A stretch of DNA of 64,000 bases from Ravibacter sp964559125 (GCA_964559125.1 CAZLGW010000013.1:1-64000); one strand, 5' to 3'. Shown: positions 8,740 to 18,535, counted from the first letter of the stretch. Numbers and translations are program-made. The notes: generated by a model from the letters alone, not told the origin.

Positions 8740-11700
8740 TTATCGCTTGGTGAGGGTTGCGTCGGAATTGAGTATGGTGCTGGCTACGACCGAAAATGCG
8801 GCTACCCTGGAAAGATCTGCCGTTTGGTCTGTCCTGTATTGCCCGGTATGAAGCCAGCCGGCAGCTTTTTGGGGTGTTTTCTTCATCCTGCTATATTCAG
8901 ACTCATAAAGACTGAGGAGCAGATCCACCTCTTTTTCTGCAGGTGTTCTGCCGGTTGACCGGCGGTAGGCTTCTGCTATAGCCTCCCGGTCGTCTGCAGA
9001 CTGTGCCATATAATCTCCGATTTTCCTGGCAGCTTCGATGAATGTCGGGTCGTTGAGCGTGACGAGCGCCTGCAGGGGGGTGTTGGTCTGCTGGCGCCTC
9101 ACAACGCAGTAGCTCCGGTCGGTTGCGTCGAAAGAAGAAAGGGTAGGGTTGGGTACCGAGCGTTTGGCCAGGATATATAAGCTTCGCCGGTAGACATTTT
9201 CTCCGCTGTCCTGCTGGTAACGCGCACTGTTGATTTCCCACAGTCCTTCCGGCTGGTAGGGCTTTATGCTGGGACCGCCTATTTTTTTATTGAGTAGTCC
9301 GCTGGCCATCAGTGCATTATCCCTGATCATTTCAGCAGATAGTCTCCCGGAAGGCCCCCTGGCCAGCAGCCGGTTATCCGGATCTTTATCACGCAGCTCT
9401 CTGGTAGCGCGGGAATCCTGCCGGTAAGTGGCCGACATAACCATAAGCTTGTGAAGGTGTTTTACATTCCAGCCTGATCTGCGAAACTCAAATGCCAGCC
9501 AGTCCAGCAGTTCCGGATGGCTGGGCATTTCTCCCTGGTTGCCAAAGTCCTCCGATGTTTTGACAAGCCCGGTGCCGAAAAAAATCTGCCAGTACCGGTT
9601 AACGGCCACACGCGCAGTCAGCGGATTTTTATCTGAGGTAAGCCATTGAGCCAGTCCGAGCCGGTTTTTGGGGAGATCTTCCGGGTAGGGGAGAATTGCC
9701 GCGGGGGTATTGGGATAAACCTCTTCGCCCTTATTGGCATATTCTCCTCTTTGCAGGATATAGGCTTGCCTGGGTTTTGGATATTCCTGCATCACCATAA
9801 GCTCTTTGATGTGCTGCATCGAATCGGCGAGCGTAGCACGCCAGCGGGTGAGTTCTTTCCGTATGTCGCGCATGTCGCCCGATACGGCGCTAAGGTAATA
9901 GTCCCTGAGCCGGGATAGCCGCAACCCAGATAAGTCGGCAGCCGGGGTGTTGATGATACCGTTCCATTCGGCCTTTCCGCTTAGCACCATTATCTCAAAT
10001 GAGGTCAGCTCCCTGTCGTAAACGGCGATGTCGTCGACCAGGCCGTTTTTGAAGCCCAGGCCGCGCCCCCAGCCGCCAATTTGCAGTCCCGGCTCGACTT
10101 TCCTGGAGAAAATAATATCTTTTGTCAACTGATCGATTTCGGTATGCATAGCCAGCGGTTCGCCATCCATATATAAACGGAGCCCTTCCGCCCGCGAAGA
10201 ACCGTCGTAGGTCATCGTGAGATGGATCCATTTTTCGGTGGGGGCTTTTATCTCTGAGACCCTGGTAATGGCATTGGAAGGGGCTACATAGGCCAGGTTG
10301 GCTTCCAGTTTCCCGTCTTTCAGGTAAAGGTGGTATCCCCTGAAATTGTAGAGCCGTTCAAAATCGCTTTTATGGAAAATGACCCCTTCATTCAAATCTT
10401 TAGGGATCAGGACACGGATGCCTACTGAAAAAGGCTGGGATTTCCGGAAGACGCCCACATCACCGAAGTCCAGGTAGGTGTCGCCGTCCATCCGGAGCGC
10501 CATGCCGTTCTCTTCCTGCGAAAAGACCGGAGGAGTTTTCACGGGCCCTCCGTTGTATTTGAGTGTACCGGCAGTCTTTTTCCCGATCCGGCTGCCCAGA
10601 TGTTTTGAGTCGAAATCGAAAAAAGCCTGGAGACCGCTGAGAGGGATTTTTTCCTTACCAAGCTGAATATGGCGTTTATCCCTAAGCCAGGCCGAGAAAA
10701 GCTCGTCCTGCCTGCCGGCTTCTTCTTTGAGCCGGCTTTCCAGTCCGGCGATCCGGTTTTTAATTTCCTTCAGAGATGCTTCCTGGGAGCTGGTGGGAAG
10801 CAGGAGCGTCGGCGCGGGGAGTGCGTCATCCCACGAAATCTGCCCGGCTTCCCTGACATTGTTGAAAAAGCTGTAAAGCTCGAAATAGTTTTTCTGGGTA
10901 ACTGGATCGTATTTATGGTCGTGGCATTTGGCACAGCTCAGCGAGATCCCGAGCATGGCGTCGCCGAAAGTATTGACCCTGTCGACGACATATTCGGTCT
11001 GGAATTCCTCTTCAATGATGCCGCCTTCCATATTTTGTTGGTGGTTGCGGTTAAAAGCCGTAGCGATGATCATGTCCCGGGTCGGATGAGGCATCAGATC
11101 GCCTGCGAGCTGTTCGTGCAGGAACCTGTCGTAAGGCATATTCCGGTTGAGGGCGCCGATCACCCAGTCCCTGTAAGGCGACATATCGCGGAGACGGTCG
11201 ACCGTGTACCCGTGCGAATCTGCGAACCGGGCGAGATCCAGCCAGTCTGAGGCCATTTTTTCGCCGTAATGCGGGGATTCCAGCAGCCGGTCTACCTGTT
11301 TTTCATAAGCATTTTCAGAGCTGTCGGCAAGAAAGCTGTCTATTTCGGAGAGCGTAGGCGGGAGTCCTGTGAGGTCGAGCGAAAGCCTCCGCAGCAGTAT
11401 TTCCCGTGGAGCTGCAGGGGCGGGAGCGAGGTTAGCTTCGTCGAGTTTTTCCAGTATAAAATGGTCGATAGCGTTTATGGCCAGGCCTTTCCGACGGAGC
11501 GAGGGAGGACGAGAGTTCTGTATCTCCGTAAACGCCCAGTGAGGCTTGTACTCCGCTCCGTCTTCGATCCACCTGATAAGGATAGCCTTTTCACGGGGCG
11601 ACAGGGCCAGGTGCGACTCCGGTGTAGGCATTAAGTAATCGGGGTCAGTTGACAGAATACGATGGAAAAATTCACTCTTTCCCGGTTTCCCGGGTTTTAT

Positions 11701-11964
11701 GGCAAATTTGCCGGGATTCTCGGGCAGCTCTGCGTATGCGTTTTCGGCAATATCCAATCTCAGACCGGCCTTTTGCTTAGCCTTATCCGGCCCGTGGCAG
11801 GAGAAGCACTTGTCGGAAAGAATAGGCTTGACGTGGATATTGTAGTCTATTTTGACTGGGAGTTGTTCGTAGGCAAGTTGAACGTCTTCGGGCATTTCTT
11901 GTCTGCATGCCAGAGTCAGGCAGAAGATAAACCCCACATATATCCGATATCGACACTTATTCAT
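8740..11964 (-). CDS. PSCyt1-DUF1549-LamG-DUF1553 exported protein
   Basis: 1074 residues from the ATG at 11964 (an ATG at 11979 is also possible). The lipoprotein signal ends at LTLAC. Domains in order: a c-type heme motif CFSCH within SDKCFSCHGPDKAKQK (planctomycete cytochrome domain 1), DUF1549 (FADSHGYTVDRLRDMSPYRD, near residues 245-265), a LamG/concanavalin-like domain in the middle (residues ~450-660), and DUF1553 towards the end (NRYWQIFFGTGLVKTSEDFG, QTNTPLQALVTLNDP). The single heme site suggests electron transfer linked to an extracytoplasmic oxidation, and LamG suggests carbohydrate binding. It forms a two-gene unit with the DUF1501 protein. The reaction is unknown. Confidence 0.9.
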   Translation of the reverse strand: MNKCRYRIYVGFIFCLTLACRQEMPEDVQLAYEQLPVKIDYNIHVKPILSDKCFSCHGPDKAKQKAGLRLDIAENAYAELPENPGKFAIKPGKPGKSEFFHRILSTDPDYLMPTPESHLALSPREKAILIRWIEDGAEYKPHWAFTEIQNSRPPSLRRKGLAINAIDHFILEKLDEANLAPAPAAPREILLRRLSLDLTGLPPTLSEIDSFLADSSENAYEKQVDRLLESPHYGEKMASDWLDLARFADSHGYTVDRLRDMSPYRDWVIGALNRNMPYDRFLHEQLAGDLMPHPTRDMIIATAFNRNHQQNMEGGIIEEEFQTEYVVDRVNTFGDAMLGISLSCAKCHDHKYDPVTQKNYFELYSFFNNVREAGQISWDDALPAPTLLLPTSSQEASLKEIKNRIAGLESRLKEEAGRQDELFSAWLRDKRHIQLGKEKIPLSGLQAFFDFDSKHLGSRIGKKTAGTLKYNGGPVKTPPVFSQEENGMALRMDGDTYLDFGDVGVFRKSQPFSVGIRVLIPKDLNEGVIFHKSDFERLYNFRGYHLYLKDGKLEANLAYVAPSNAITRVSEIKAPTEKWIHLTMTYDGSSRAEGLRLYMDGEPLAMHTEIDQLTKDIIFSRKVEPGLQIGGWGRGLGFKNGLVDDIAVYDRELTSFEIMVLSGKAEWNGIINTPAADLSGLRLSRLRDYYLSAVSGDMRDIRKELTRWRATLADSMQHIKELMVMQEYPKPRQAYILQRGEYANKGEEVYPNTPAAILPYPEDLPKNRLGLAQWLTSDKNPLTARVAVNRYWQIFFGTGLVKTSEDFGNQGEMPSHPELLDWLAFEFRRSGWNVKHLHKLMVMSATYRQDSRATRELRDKDPDNRLLARGPSGRLSAEMIRDNALMASGLLNKKIGGPSIKPYQPEGLWEINSARYQQDSGENVYRRSLYILAKRSVPNPTLSSFDATDRSYCVVRRQQTNTPLQALVTLNDPTFIEAARKIGDYMAQSADDREAIAEAYRRSTGRTPAEKEVDLLLSLYESEYSRMKKTPQKAAGWLHTGQYRTDQTADLSRVAAFSVVASTILNSDATLTKR

Positions 11965-11979
11965 CAAACTTGAGATCAT

Positions 11980-13304
11980 TTATTCTTTGATATTAACTTC
12001 CCAATAGCCTCCGAATGTCCCACCCTTTCTGACAAGTATTCCCGCGTTTTTTAACCTGGCAATATGATTTTCTATCGTTCGTGAAGATTTACCAACGAGC
12101 TTTGCTATTTGTTCGGCCGTATATTCGGGATTACTTTCTATTAGATTTAACGTCTCAGACACTTCCTTTCCGAATCCTTTCCGAATCCTTTCCGAACCCT
12201 TCCCGAACCCTTCCCGAAAATCGTCACCAAAAAGCCTCCGTCGCGTTCGGTCAATTCGGGCTCGGGAAGTCCTGCTTCTTTGCACGATTCGATGATTTTA
12301 ACCGTGCCGCGTCCCCAGGCGTCAATCAAACCGCCTTTAAAGCAAACATCCGCGATGACTAAATTTCGTGGTTTAGATGAATGCGGTTGCTTCAACGCTT
12401 CCAGGGTTAAATCGCTTGGCAGTTTCCCATCATTCCAAAACGTAATCTTATCATCATATACACGAATCTGCGTATGCACGCCCATATAAGTACGATGGAC
12501 CAAAGCATTAAGAATTGCCTCGCGCAATGCTTCCATTGGATACTCAGGTGTTTCAATCCGGTGCATACCCTCAAACGCAATGTTTTTGATGATAAACTTG
12601 TGATTGATTTGTTCCAAAATCGCCTGATACAAATTTATTAAATTTCCCTCTTCGCTTTCCTGGAAAACCAGGTCAAGATCATCTTTTCTGAAACGCCCGA
12701 TCCTGGCATAAATACCCGGATAGAAGCTGGCGGGGGCTTTCCCGAACAAAACGAGTGCCGCACGTTTCAATTGCCCGTTTTCGGTAAGGCGCAGCTTGTC
12801 AAAAATCTGTTGGGTTGTTAAACCGCCCACTTCGGGTAAACGGCCTTTTTCTTTTGCCATTACCAAATACTTTGCAACAGTAGCTTCATCAATATCATCA
12901 AAAGTGGCTCTAGGTTCAATCATATCATCCCAGGTTCGTCCCGATTTTTTAAGCAAAAACTCGTTGAGCGAGTTCCCTGTTAGCTCCTGCTTGGTACTTC
13001 CGCTCCGGTAATAGTACCTTCCTCTCAACGAAATAGGCACAGTATAGGAGACAGTAGCGATTTCAATAAAATGCTTTCCGGCTTCTTCGCGTAAATTCAC
13101 TTCCGGGGTAATTCTCATTGCGTAGCGGATCTTATTGGGAATATCGTCCATCAGTTTTTTGTAGTCGTCCAACCCGACAGTATTGCCGTTATCGTCCTTA
13201 CCGATAAAAATTACCCCGCCTTGCGCATTGGCAAAGCCGCATACCCATTTCAGGTAATCATCGTGCCAGGTGCTTTTGTATTCGGTATTTTGATGTTCGG
13301 GCAT
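11980..13304 (-). CDS. AlbA/Schlafen-type ATP-binding regulator, split by a frameshift in an 11-bp repeat
   Basis: Two frames form one gene. The first (13304 to 12147, 385 residues) has an AlbA_2/Schlafen nucleotide-binding domain (NTEYKSTWHDDYLKWVCGFAN, GGVIFIGKDDNG). A COG2865-type ATPase region follows (REAILNALVHRTY, then WGRGTVKIIE). This frame ends prematurely in KDSERKCLRR. The second frame (ending at 11980) carries the rest: a linker and a winged-helix domain (AEQIAKLVGKSSRTIENHIARL) with the usual ending GGYWEVNIKE. The frames meet inside about 4.7 copies of an 11-bp repeat (12167-12219). By frame arithmetic, losing one repeat or gaining two would fuse them into one protein of about 440 residues. 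Family members are transcriptional regulators or nucleotide-dependent enzymes. As sequenced, the winged helix is not translated with the ATPase. Confidence 0.8.
12167..12219 (-). repeat. 11-bp tandem repeat inside a coding sequence
   Basis: Four full units starting at 12167, 12178, 12189 and 12200 plus a partial fifth (TTTCCGAATCC twice, then TTTCCGAACCC, TTCCCGAACCC, TTCCCGAA). The unit length is not a multiple of three, so each gain or loss moves the reading frame of the AlbA-type regulator. All three frames stay largely open across it on the minus strand, reading variations of GFGKxSER. Confidence 0.9.
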
Positions 13305-13561
13305 GAGTGCTTTCCAATTGTCTTATTTATCTTTTTATGAGCGTTTACTAACCTGCCCTGCCATAAAGATATAAAAATACGAAGACCTCTTATGAATAGA
13401 AAGCCGGGAGCCATTTGCACCGGTGAATCCTTTTCCACTCTATTTTGTTCAAATAAATAGAACTCTGATTGTACCCTTTTTGAAACAATATGGATTGATA
13501 GCGTTTAAAAATGGTTACGGTCGGGTAATTATTTGTACATTTTTAATTTTTGTGCATTACT

Positions 13562-14833
13562 ATGGATCCCAAAAAAATAGTGATCATCGGCGGCGGCTTT
13601 GCAGGAGTTAACCTGGCTAACAGGCTGGCAGGTGACACTCGCTTTCATATAACGCTCGTCGACAGGAATAACTATAACTTCTTCCCGCCGCTGCTTTACC
13701 AGGTAGCGACCGGCTTCCTGGAAGTCTCCAATATCAGCTATCCTTTCAGGAAATTGTTCAGGGGAAAGCGCAACATATCATATCGTATGGCGGAATTCCT
13801 GAGGGTGTCTCCCGGCGAAAATAAGGTGATACTTTCAAACGGGGAGCTGACCTACGATTACCTGGTATTTGCCACCGGTACCGAGACCAACTATTTCGGG
13901 ATGGAGAATGTGCGGAAGCACGCGATCCCGATGAAGACCATCAACGACGCGGTTTCGATGCGGAATGTCCTGCTGCAGCGGATGGAACGGGCCACTGTCA
14001 TTGAAAATCCCGAGGAAAAGCGCAGGCTGCTGACTGTCGTCGTAGCCGGTGCCGGTCCTACCGGTGTGGAGCTTTCGGGGATGTTTGCGGAAATGAGGAA
14101 GAATGTGATTCTTAAAGAGTACCCGGAGTTTGAAGGAGTAGGGGCAAAAATTTACCTTGTAGACGGAGGGCCTAAAGTACTGGCGGCGATGAGCGGGAAA
14201 TCGCAGGCCGACAGCTACGAGGATCTGGTAAAGATAGGGGTAGAGGTGAAGCTCAATATGCAGGTTAAGGATTTTGACGGGGAGATCGTCACTTTTGTAA
14301 ATGGAGAAACAATCGAAACCAAGACGGTGATCTGGGCGGCAGGGGTAACGGCTACCCGGTTTGAGGGTCTGCCGCCGGAAGTATTCGGCCGAGGGAACCG
14401 GATGATCGTTGACAGCTATAATAAGCTGACCGGCAGTGAGAATATCTATGCAATGGGCGATACCTGCATTTCGACCGGGGATCCCGGCTTTCCGCAAGGT
14501 CATCCGCAGGTAGCGCAGGTTGCCATACAGCAGGGCCAGAACCTTGCGCATAACTTTAAGAGCGTATTATCCGGCCGGTCTTTATCTGAATTCCGGTATT
14601 TCGACAAGGGCTCCATGGCAATCATCAGCCGCAACAGGGCTGTTGCCGATATATTCAAGCTGCATTTCAAAGGGTTTATTGCCTGGTTCATGTGGTTGTT
14701 CGTACATTTGATGAGTTTGATCAATTACAGGAACCGATTAGCAACCCTTTACAACTGGGCATGGGCGTATTTTACCAAGGATCAATCCCTGAGGTTTATT
14801 ATCCGCCCCGACCCAAAGCCTCAAAATGAGTGA
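13562..14833 (+). CDS. NDH-2-like NAD(P)/FAD oxidoreductase
   Basis: 423 residues from the ATG at 13562 (a TTG four codons earlier is less likely). The N-terminal FAD-binding motif IIGGGFAGVNLANRL comes within the first 20 residues. A second nucleotide-binding motif, VVAGAGPTGVELSGMFAEM, lies near residue 165, and the FAD pyrophosphate block YAMGDTC near residue 300. The C-terminal ~60 residues hold an amphipathic/hydrophobic stretch (GFIAWFMWLFVHLMSLINYR), typical of type II NADH:quinone oxidoreductases, which dock on the inner membrane and pass electrons from NADH to quinone without pumping protons. Its stop overlaps the next start by eight bases, so translation is probably coupled to the ligase gene. 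Confidence 0.88.
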   Translation: MDPKKIVIIGGGFAGVNLANRLAGDTRFHITLVDRNNYNFFPPLLYQVATGFLEVSNISYPFRKLFRGKRNISYRMAEFLRVSPGENKVILSNGELTYDYLVFATGTETNYFGMENVRKHAIPMKTINDAVSMRNVLLQRMERATVIENPEEKRRLLTVVVAGAGPTGVELSGMFAEMRKNVILKEYPEFEGVGAKIYLVDGGPKVLAAMSGKSQADSYEDLVKIGVEVKLNMQVKDFDGEIVTFVNGETIETKTVIWAAGVTATRFEGLPPEVFGRGNRMIVDSYNKLTGSENIYAMGDTCISTGDPGFPQGHPQVAQVAIQQGQNLAHNFKSVLSGRSLSEFRYFDKGSMAIISRNRAVADIFKLHFKGFIAWFMWLFVHLMSLINYRNRLATLYNWAWAYFTKDQSLRFIIRPDPKPQNE

Positions 14834-16115
14834 ATTATCTCAGGCTTCCCTAAGTGAGATCCTGGCCTGGCAAGGCAACAAGCTTAGCGAGCTGATACGT
14901 TATGTGTCTCAAAATTCCCGGTTTTACCGGCAAATGTTTGAAAAGCACGGCATCGCGGCCGGAGATATCAGGCAGGTCGGCGACCTGGCGAAGCTTCCTT
15001 TTACTATCAAAGACGATCTGGCCGCTCACAATGAGGACTTCCTTTGTGTACCGAAAAGCAGGATAGCCGACTATGTCACTACCTCGGGAACGCTGAGCGA
15101 TCCCGTAGCTTTTTACCTGACCGATGCGGACATCGAGCGTCTCGCCGTTAATGAAGCCGCTTCTTTCAGGCTGGCCGGGGGAGGGCCGGACGATGTTTAC
15201 CAACTGATGACAACCATAGACAGGCGGTTTATGGCTGGCCTCGCCTATTGGATGGGTGCCCGTAAGCTTGGCGCAGGCATGGTCAGGGTCGGGCCCGGGG
15301 CTCCTTTTCTACAATGGGAGTCCATACAACGTTTCGGTTCCACGGTATTGATCGCTATCCCGTCGTTTATCCCACGCCTGCTGGAGTATGCCGAAGAAAA
15401 CGGGATCGACTACCGTGCCGGCACAGTGAAGTCCATTCTTTGCATCGGGGAGCCCATCCGTAACCCGGACTTTTCGTTCAACGAACTGGGCCGCCGGATT
15501 TCGGAAAAGTGGAATGTAAAACTATATTCCACCTACGCTTCCACAGAAATGGGCGCAGCCTTTACAGAATGTGAAGCCGGAAGGGGAGGACATCTCAATC
15601 CCGAACTGCTCATCCTGGAAGTAGTGGACGACCTGGGGCAGCCGGTTGCCGACGGCGGGCTCGGTGAAGTAGTGGTCACTACGCTCGGTGTGGAAGGGAT
15701 GCCCCTGCTTCGCTATAAAACCGGGGATCTTTGCAATATACATTACGATGCCTGTTCAGGGCGCCATACACCCCGGCTCGGCCCGGTCGTGGGCAGGAAG
15801 CAGCAAATGATCAAATTCAAGGGTACTACGCTTTTTCCTCCAGCTATTTTTGATGTGCTGGATATGGTCACTGAAATAGACCTTTACCAGGTGGTGGTTG
15901 CTCCCAATGAGTATGGCAACGATGACCTGGCTATCCGTTTACCGGACAAACTTCAGTCAGGCCTGTTTGCAGAAAAGGTTTCCTCGCTGTTCAGGTCGCG
16001 GCTGAGAGTTACTCCCCGGCTGGAATTTATACCTGAGTCATTACTGCGTGACAAAGTCTACATTGCCGAAAAAAGAAAGCCGGAAAAGCTCGTTTACCTG
16101 GGTGGGAAGAAATAG
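14826..16115 (+). CDS. PaaK-like acyl/aryl-CoA ligase (AMP-forming)
   Basis: 429 residues, the usual length for phenylacetate-CoA ligase relatives. The phosphate-binding loop is YVTTSGTLSDP near residues 79-89, followed by the adenylate-binding block STYASTEMG (about residue 238) and YKTGDL (about 298). A small C-terminal domain contains the GRKQQMIKFKGTTLFP hinge region. Such enzymes activate a carboxylic acid as its adenylate and transfer it to CoA or to a carrier protein. Start ATG overlaps the NDH-2-like gene. Its place just upstream of methyltransferase, DarA/DarB and ACP genes suggests it activates an aromatic or fatty starter for that pathway; this role is inference and the acid cannot be read from sequence. 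Confidence 0.8.
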   Translation: MSELSQASLSEILAWQGNKLSELIRYVSQNSRFYRQMFEKHGIAAGDIRQVGDLAKLPFTIKDDLAAHNEDFLCVPKSRIADYVTTSGTLSDPVAFYLTDADIERLAVNEAASFRLAGGGPDDVYQLMTTIDRRFMAGLAYWMGARKLGAGMVRVGPGAPFLQWESIQRFGSTVLIAIPSFIPRLLEYAEENGIDYRAGTVKSILCIGEPIRNPDFSFNELGRRISEKWNVKLYSTYASTEMGAAFTECEAGRGGHLNPELLILEVVDDLGQPVADGGLGEVVVTTLGVEGMPLLRYKTGDLCNIHYDACSGRHTPRLGPVVGRKQQMIKFKGTTLFPPAIFDVLDMVTEIDLYQVVVAPNEYGNDDLAIRLPDKLQSGLFAEKVSSLFRSRLRVTPRLEFIPESLLRDKVYIAEKRKPEKLVYLGGKK

Positions 16116-16185
16116 GAATCCGGCTATTAAGCTTAATTTTTGAGAGATTTTGAATAAATTCGAATCGTCTTAAACAGCAATTTCT

Positions 16186-16827
16186 ATGCACTTCAAAAAA
16201 ATCTGTCTGATATCAGGGGCGCTTCTGCTGGCGGCAGCCGGTATAAAGGCCCAGAATACGATGCAGGGACTGCTTGCGGGAAACACGAAGCTGACGTTCC
16301 TGGGAATCGATTTTACCAACGCAAAATACGTCGGAGCAGCCGGCTTCACGGATCCGTCAGCGATAAAGAACCAGCATATCAAAAGCTGGAATTCGCTGCT
16401 GGTACTGGAACCGAAGAAATTCTCCCTGCAAGGTCCTTTCAAAATCAAGGATGACAGCAAGTATGAAACCAGTATTGACGACCTGACAAAGGTCAACGGC
16501 GCTGTGGATGTGGAATCCAATATCACCGAGGAGCAGCATCTGCTTACAGAGGCCGATGTGAACAAAGCGGTTTCAAACTATAAGCTTTCCCCTTCCGATG
16601 GGGTAGGCATAGCGTATATAGCTGAAAATCTGGATAAGAACAAAGAAGAGTTCACTGTTTGGGTAACCTTTATCGACCTGGCTACAGGTAAGGTAATCTA
16701 CACGGAGCGGATGGTTGTAAAACCGGGAGGTTTCGGCTTCAGAAATTACTGGGCAGGGGCGGTCTACAAGGTCAACAAGCTCATCGAGTCAAAGTACTAC
16801 AAACAGTGGGCAAAGCAATTCAAATAA
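16186..16827 (+). CDS. secreted protein of unknown function
   Basis: 213 residues with a cleavable signal peptide (MHFKKICLISGALLLAAAGIKAQ). The mature part starts with an NTMQGLLAGNTKLTFLGIDF segment and contains repeated lysine-rich helices. A C-terminal stretch (FVWVTFIDL-like region around residue 160, TGKVIYTERMVVKPGGFGFR) looks like a beta-rich domain. Family not recognised by name. It is followed after 19 bases by the methyltransferase, so it probably belongs to the same transcript and may act in the periplasm or outer membrane. Confidence 0.7.
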   Translation: MHFKKICLISGALLLAAAGIKAQNTMQGLLAGNTKLTFLGIDFTNAKYVGAAGFTDPSAIKNQHIKSWNSLLVLEPKKFSLQGPFKIKDDSKYETSIDDLTKVNGAVDVESNITEEQHLLTEADVNKAVSNYKLSPSDGVGIAYIAENLDKNKEEFTVWVTFIDLATGKVIYTERMVVKPGGFGFRNYWAGAVYKVNKLIESKYYKQWAKQFK

Positions 16828-16846
16828 AAAATTACACAATTTACCG

Positions 16847-17902
16847 TTGAAAAAAGAAATATCGGCGCTTGACGCCAAATTTGAAGCCCAGAAAATAGCC
16901 TTCGGCCCGCTTTATTTTCAGGCAGTGATGGCTATGCTCGAGTTGGGGGTTCTGGAATTGATAGGAAAATATCGCAATGGTATTGGTATCAGGGAGCTTT
17001 GCGAAAAGAGCGGGGTTTCTGAATATGGCGTGGAGGTGCTGATGGAGGCGGCCGAAACCATAGATGTGGTCCGGAGGAATGAAGAAGGGCGTTACAATAT
17101 TACCAAGGTCGGCTTTTATTTGCTGAAGGATGAAATGACCCGGGTAAATCTTAATTATATGAAGTATGTATGCTACAACGGCGCCAACTTCATGAAAGAG
17201 AGTATCGTGGAGGGAAGACCTTTGGGTCTCAGGACCCTGGGCGACTGGCCGACCCTGTATGAAGGGCTTTCCCAGTTTCCCGATAAGGTCAGAGAGGCCT
17301 GGTTTGATTTTGACCATTATTATTCCGATGATGCTTTTCCCTATGCGTTGGAAATCGTATTCAGGGAGAAGCCTGCGAGGATCTTTGACGTTGGGGGGAA
17401 TACGGGAAAATGGGCGATCGCCTGTTGTAACCACGACCCGGCTGTGAAAGTAACGATCCTGGACCTTCCCGGACAGTTGAATGTCGCCCGGGAAAATGCT
17501 GAAAAGAACGGGTTTTCGGAAAGAATAGATTTTCACCAGATCAATCTTCTCGATCCGTCGCAGAAAATCCCGCATGGTGCGGATGCTATCTGGATGAGCC
17601 AGTTCCTGGACTGTTTTTCGAAAGAAGAGATACTGCAGATACTCAGGAATGCCTACCAGGCTGCCGGCCCCGGGACGTGGCTCTACATCATGGAGCCGTT
17701 TTTTGATAATCAGCGTTATGAAGCAGCTAAATACAGCCTCGTGGCTACATCCCTGTATTTTACCATTATGGCAAACGGAAACAGCAAGATGTACAGCGTT
17801 GGAGTTATGGAAGACCTGGTAAGAGAAGCCGGGTTTTCGGTAGAAGAAATTTTTTCACTGATAGGAGACAGCTATCACACTATTTTGAAATGCAGGAAAT
17901 AA
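16847..17902 (+). CDS. SAM-dependent methyltransferase (winged-helix dimerising type)
   Basis: 351 residues from a TTG start. The next in-frame ATG would remove part of the N-terminal domain. Residues ~20-85 form a winged-helix dimerisation domain as in plant-type O-methyltransferases (LGVLELIGKYRNGIGIRELCEKSG). The Rossmann domain carries the SAM-binding motif IFDVGGNTGKWA near residue 180 and an acidic ribose-binding residue in TILDLPGQL. The later blocks GADAIWMSQFLDCFSKEEI and WLYIMEP are also typical. It may methylate the oxygen or carbon of an aromatic ring. Flexirubins carry a methyl-bearing aromatic head group, so a role on the pathway's starter is plausible but not shown. Confidence 0.82.
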   Translation: MKKEISALDAKFEAQKIAFGPLYFQAVMAMLELGVLELIGKYRNGIGIRELCEKSGVSEYGVEVLMEAAETIDVVRRNEEGRYNITKVGFYLLKDEMTRVNLNYMKYVCYNGANFMKESIVEGRPLGLRTLGDWPTLYEGLSQFPDKVREAWFDFDHYYSDDAFPYALEIVFREKPARIFDVGGNTGKWAIACCNHDPAVKVTILDLPGQLNVARENAEKNGFSERIDFHQINLLDPSQKIPHGADAIWMSQFLDCFSKEEILQILRNAYQAAGPGTWLYIMEPFFDNQRYEAAKYSLVATSLYFTIMANGNSKMYSVGVMEDLVREAGFSVEEIFSLIGDSYHTILKCRK

Positions 17903-17971
17903 CCGGAATGCGACTGAGGGGGCCGGGTGGAAAGACTCTTAAGAGTTGTTGGTAAACAGTGAGATAATACT

Positions 17972-18481
17972 ATGAAAAAATCAGGGAAGATAGTTTGGAC
18001 AGGTGTAAAGATTGTAATGCTGTTCGGATTGACAGTATTCAACGACTGTATGGCAGGACCTTTGAGAGTACAATTTTTTAAAGCCTTTTCGTCTGAAAAT
18101 ATGGAGCAGATAGATAGCGTCCTGAAAATTCTTGAAGGGGCTGAGGAAAAGATGGCGCGCGCCTATGAAGGGGCGCTTCTGATGAAAAAGGCCGATTTAG
18201 TAAAAGGTGCCGGCGAAAAGCTGAAAGTGTTTAAAAAGGGGCACGAAATCTTTGAAAATGAGCTTGCTGCCCACCCGGAGAACGTTGAGCTTAGGTTTAT
18301 CAGGCTCTGTATCCAGGAAAATGCGCCTAAGATCCTAAAATACAAGGATGAAATAGAAGAGGACAAGGCTTATGTGGTTAAAGGCTTCGCCTCTTTACCG
18401 GGAGATGTACGAAAGCAGGTTCTCGACTATGCAGGGTCGTCAAATGTCCTGACACCCGACGAATTAAAGCAAAAAAGTTAA
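17972..18481 (+). CDS. exported helical protein of unknown function, next to darA
   Basis: 169 residues with a probable signal peptide (VKIVMLFGLTVFNDCMAGPL). The mature protein is nearly all helix and rich in Lys and Glu, with TPR-like spacing (EEKMARAYEGALLMKKADLVKG, FENELAAHPENVELRFIRLCIQ). No family name can be given. It lies 55 bases before darA in the same direction. A 12-base palindrome (ACTCTTAAGAGT, 17935-17946) sits in the gap upstream of it. Confidence 0.65.
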   Translation: MKKSGKIVWTGVKIVMLFGLTVFNDCMAGPLRVQFFKAFSSENMEQIDSVLKILEGAEEKMARAYEGALLMKKADLVKGAGEKLKVFKKGHEIFENELAAHPENVELRFIRLCIQENAPKILKYKDEIEEDKAYVVKGFASLPGDVRKQVLDYAGSSNVLTPDELKQKS

Positions 18482-18535
18482 TCCGCTCCTCATTTTATCC
18501 CGCAGGAAAACGAGGAAGATTTAGAATCGAAAGTA

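Noticed and set aside
10669..11250. Plus-strand frame of 193 codons
   Set aside because: Antisense shadow of the PSCyt1/DUF1553 gene, whose conserved blocks are on the minus strand.
12167..12219. CRISPR-like array
   Set aside because: The units are only 11 bases and directly adjacent without spacers; it is a simple tandem repeat.
13835..14551. Minus-strand frame of 238 codons
   Set aside because: Antisense shadow of the NDH-2-like oxidoreductase.
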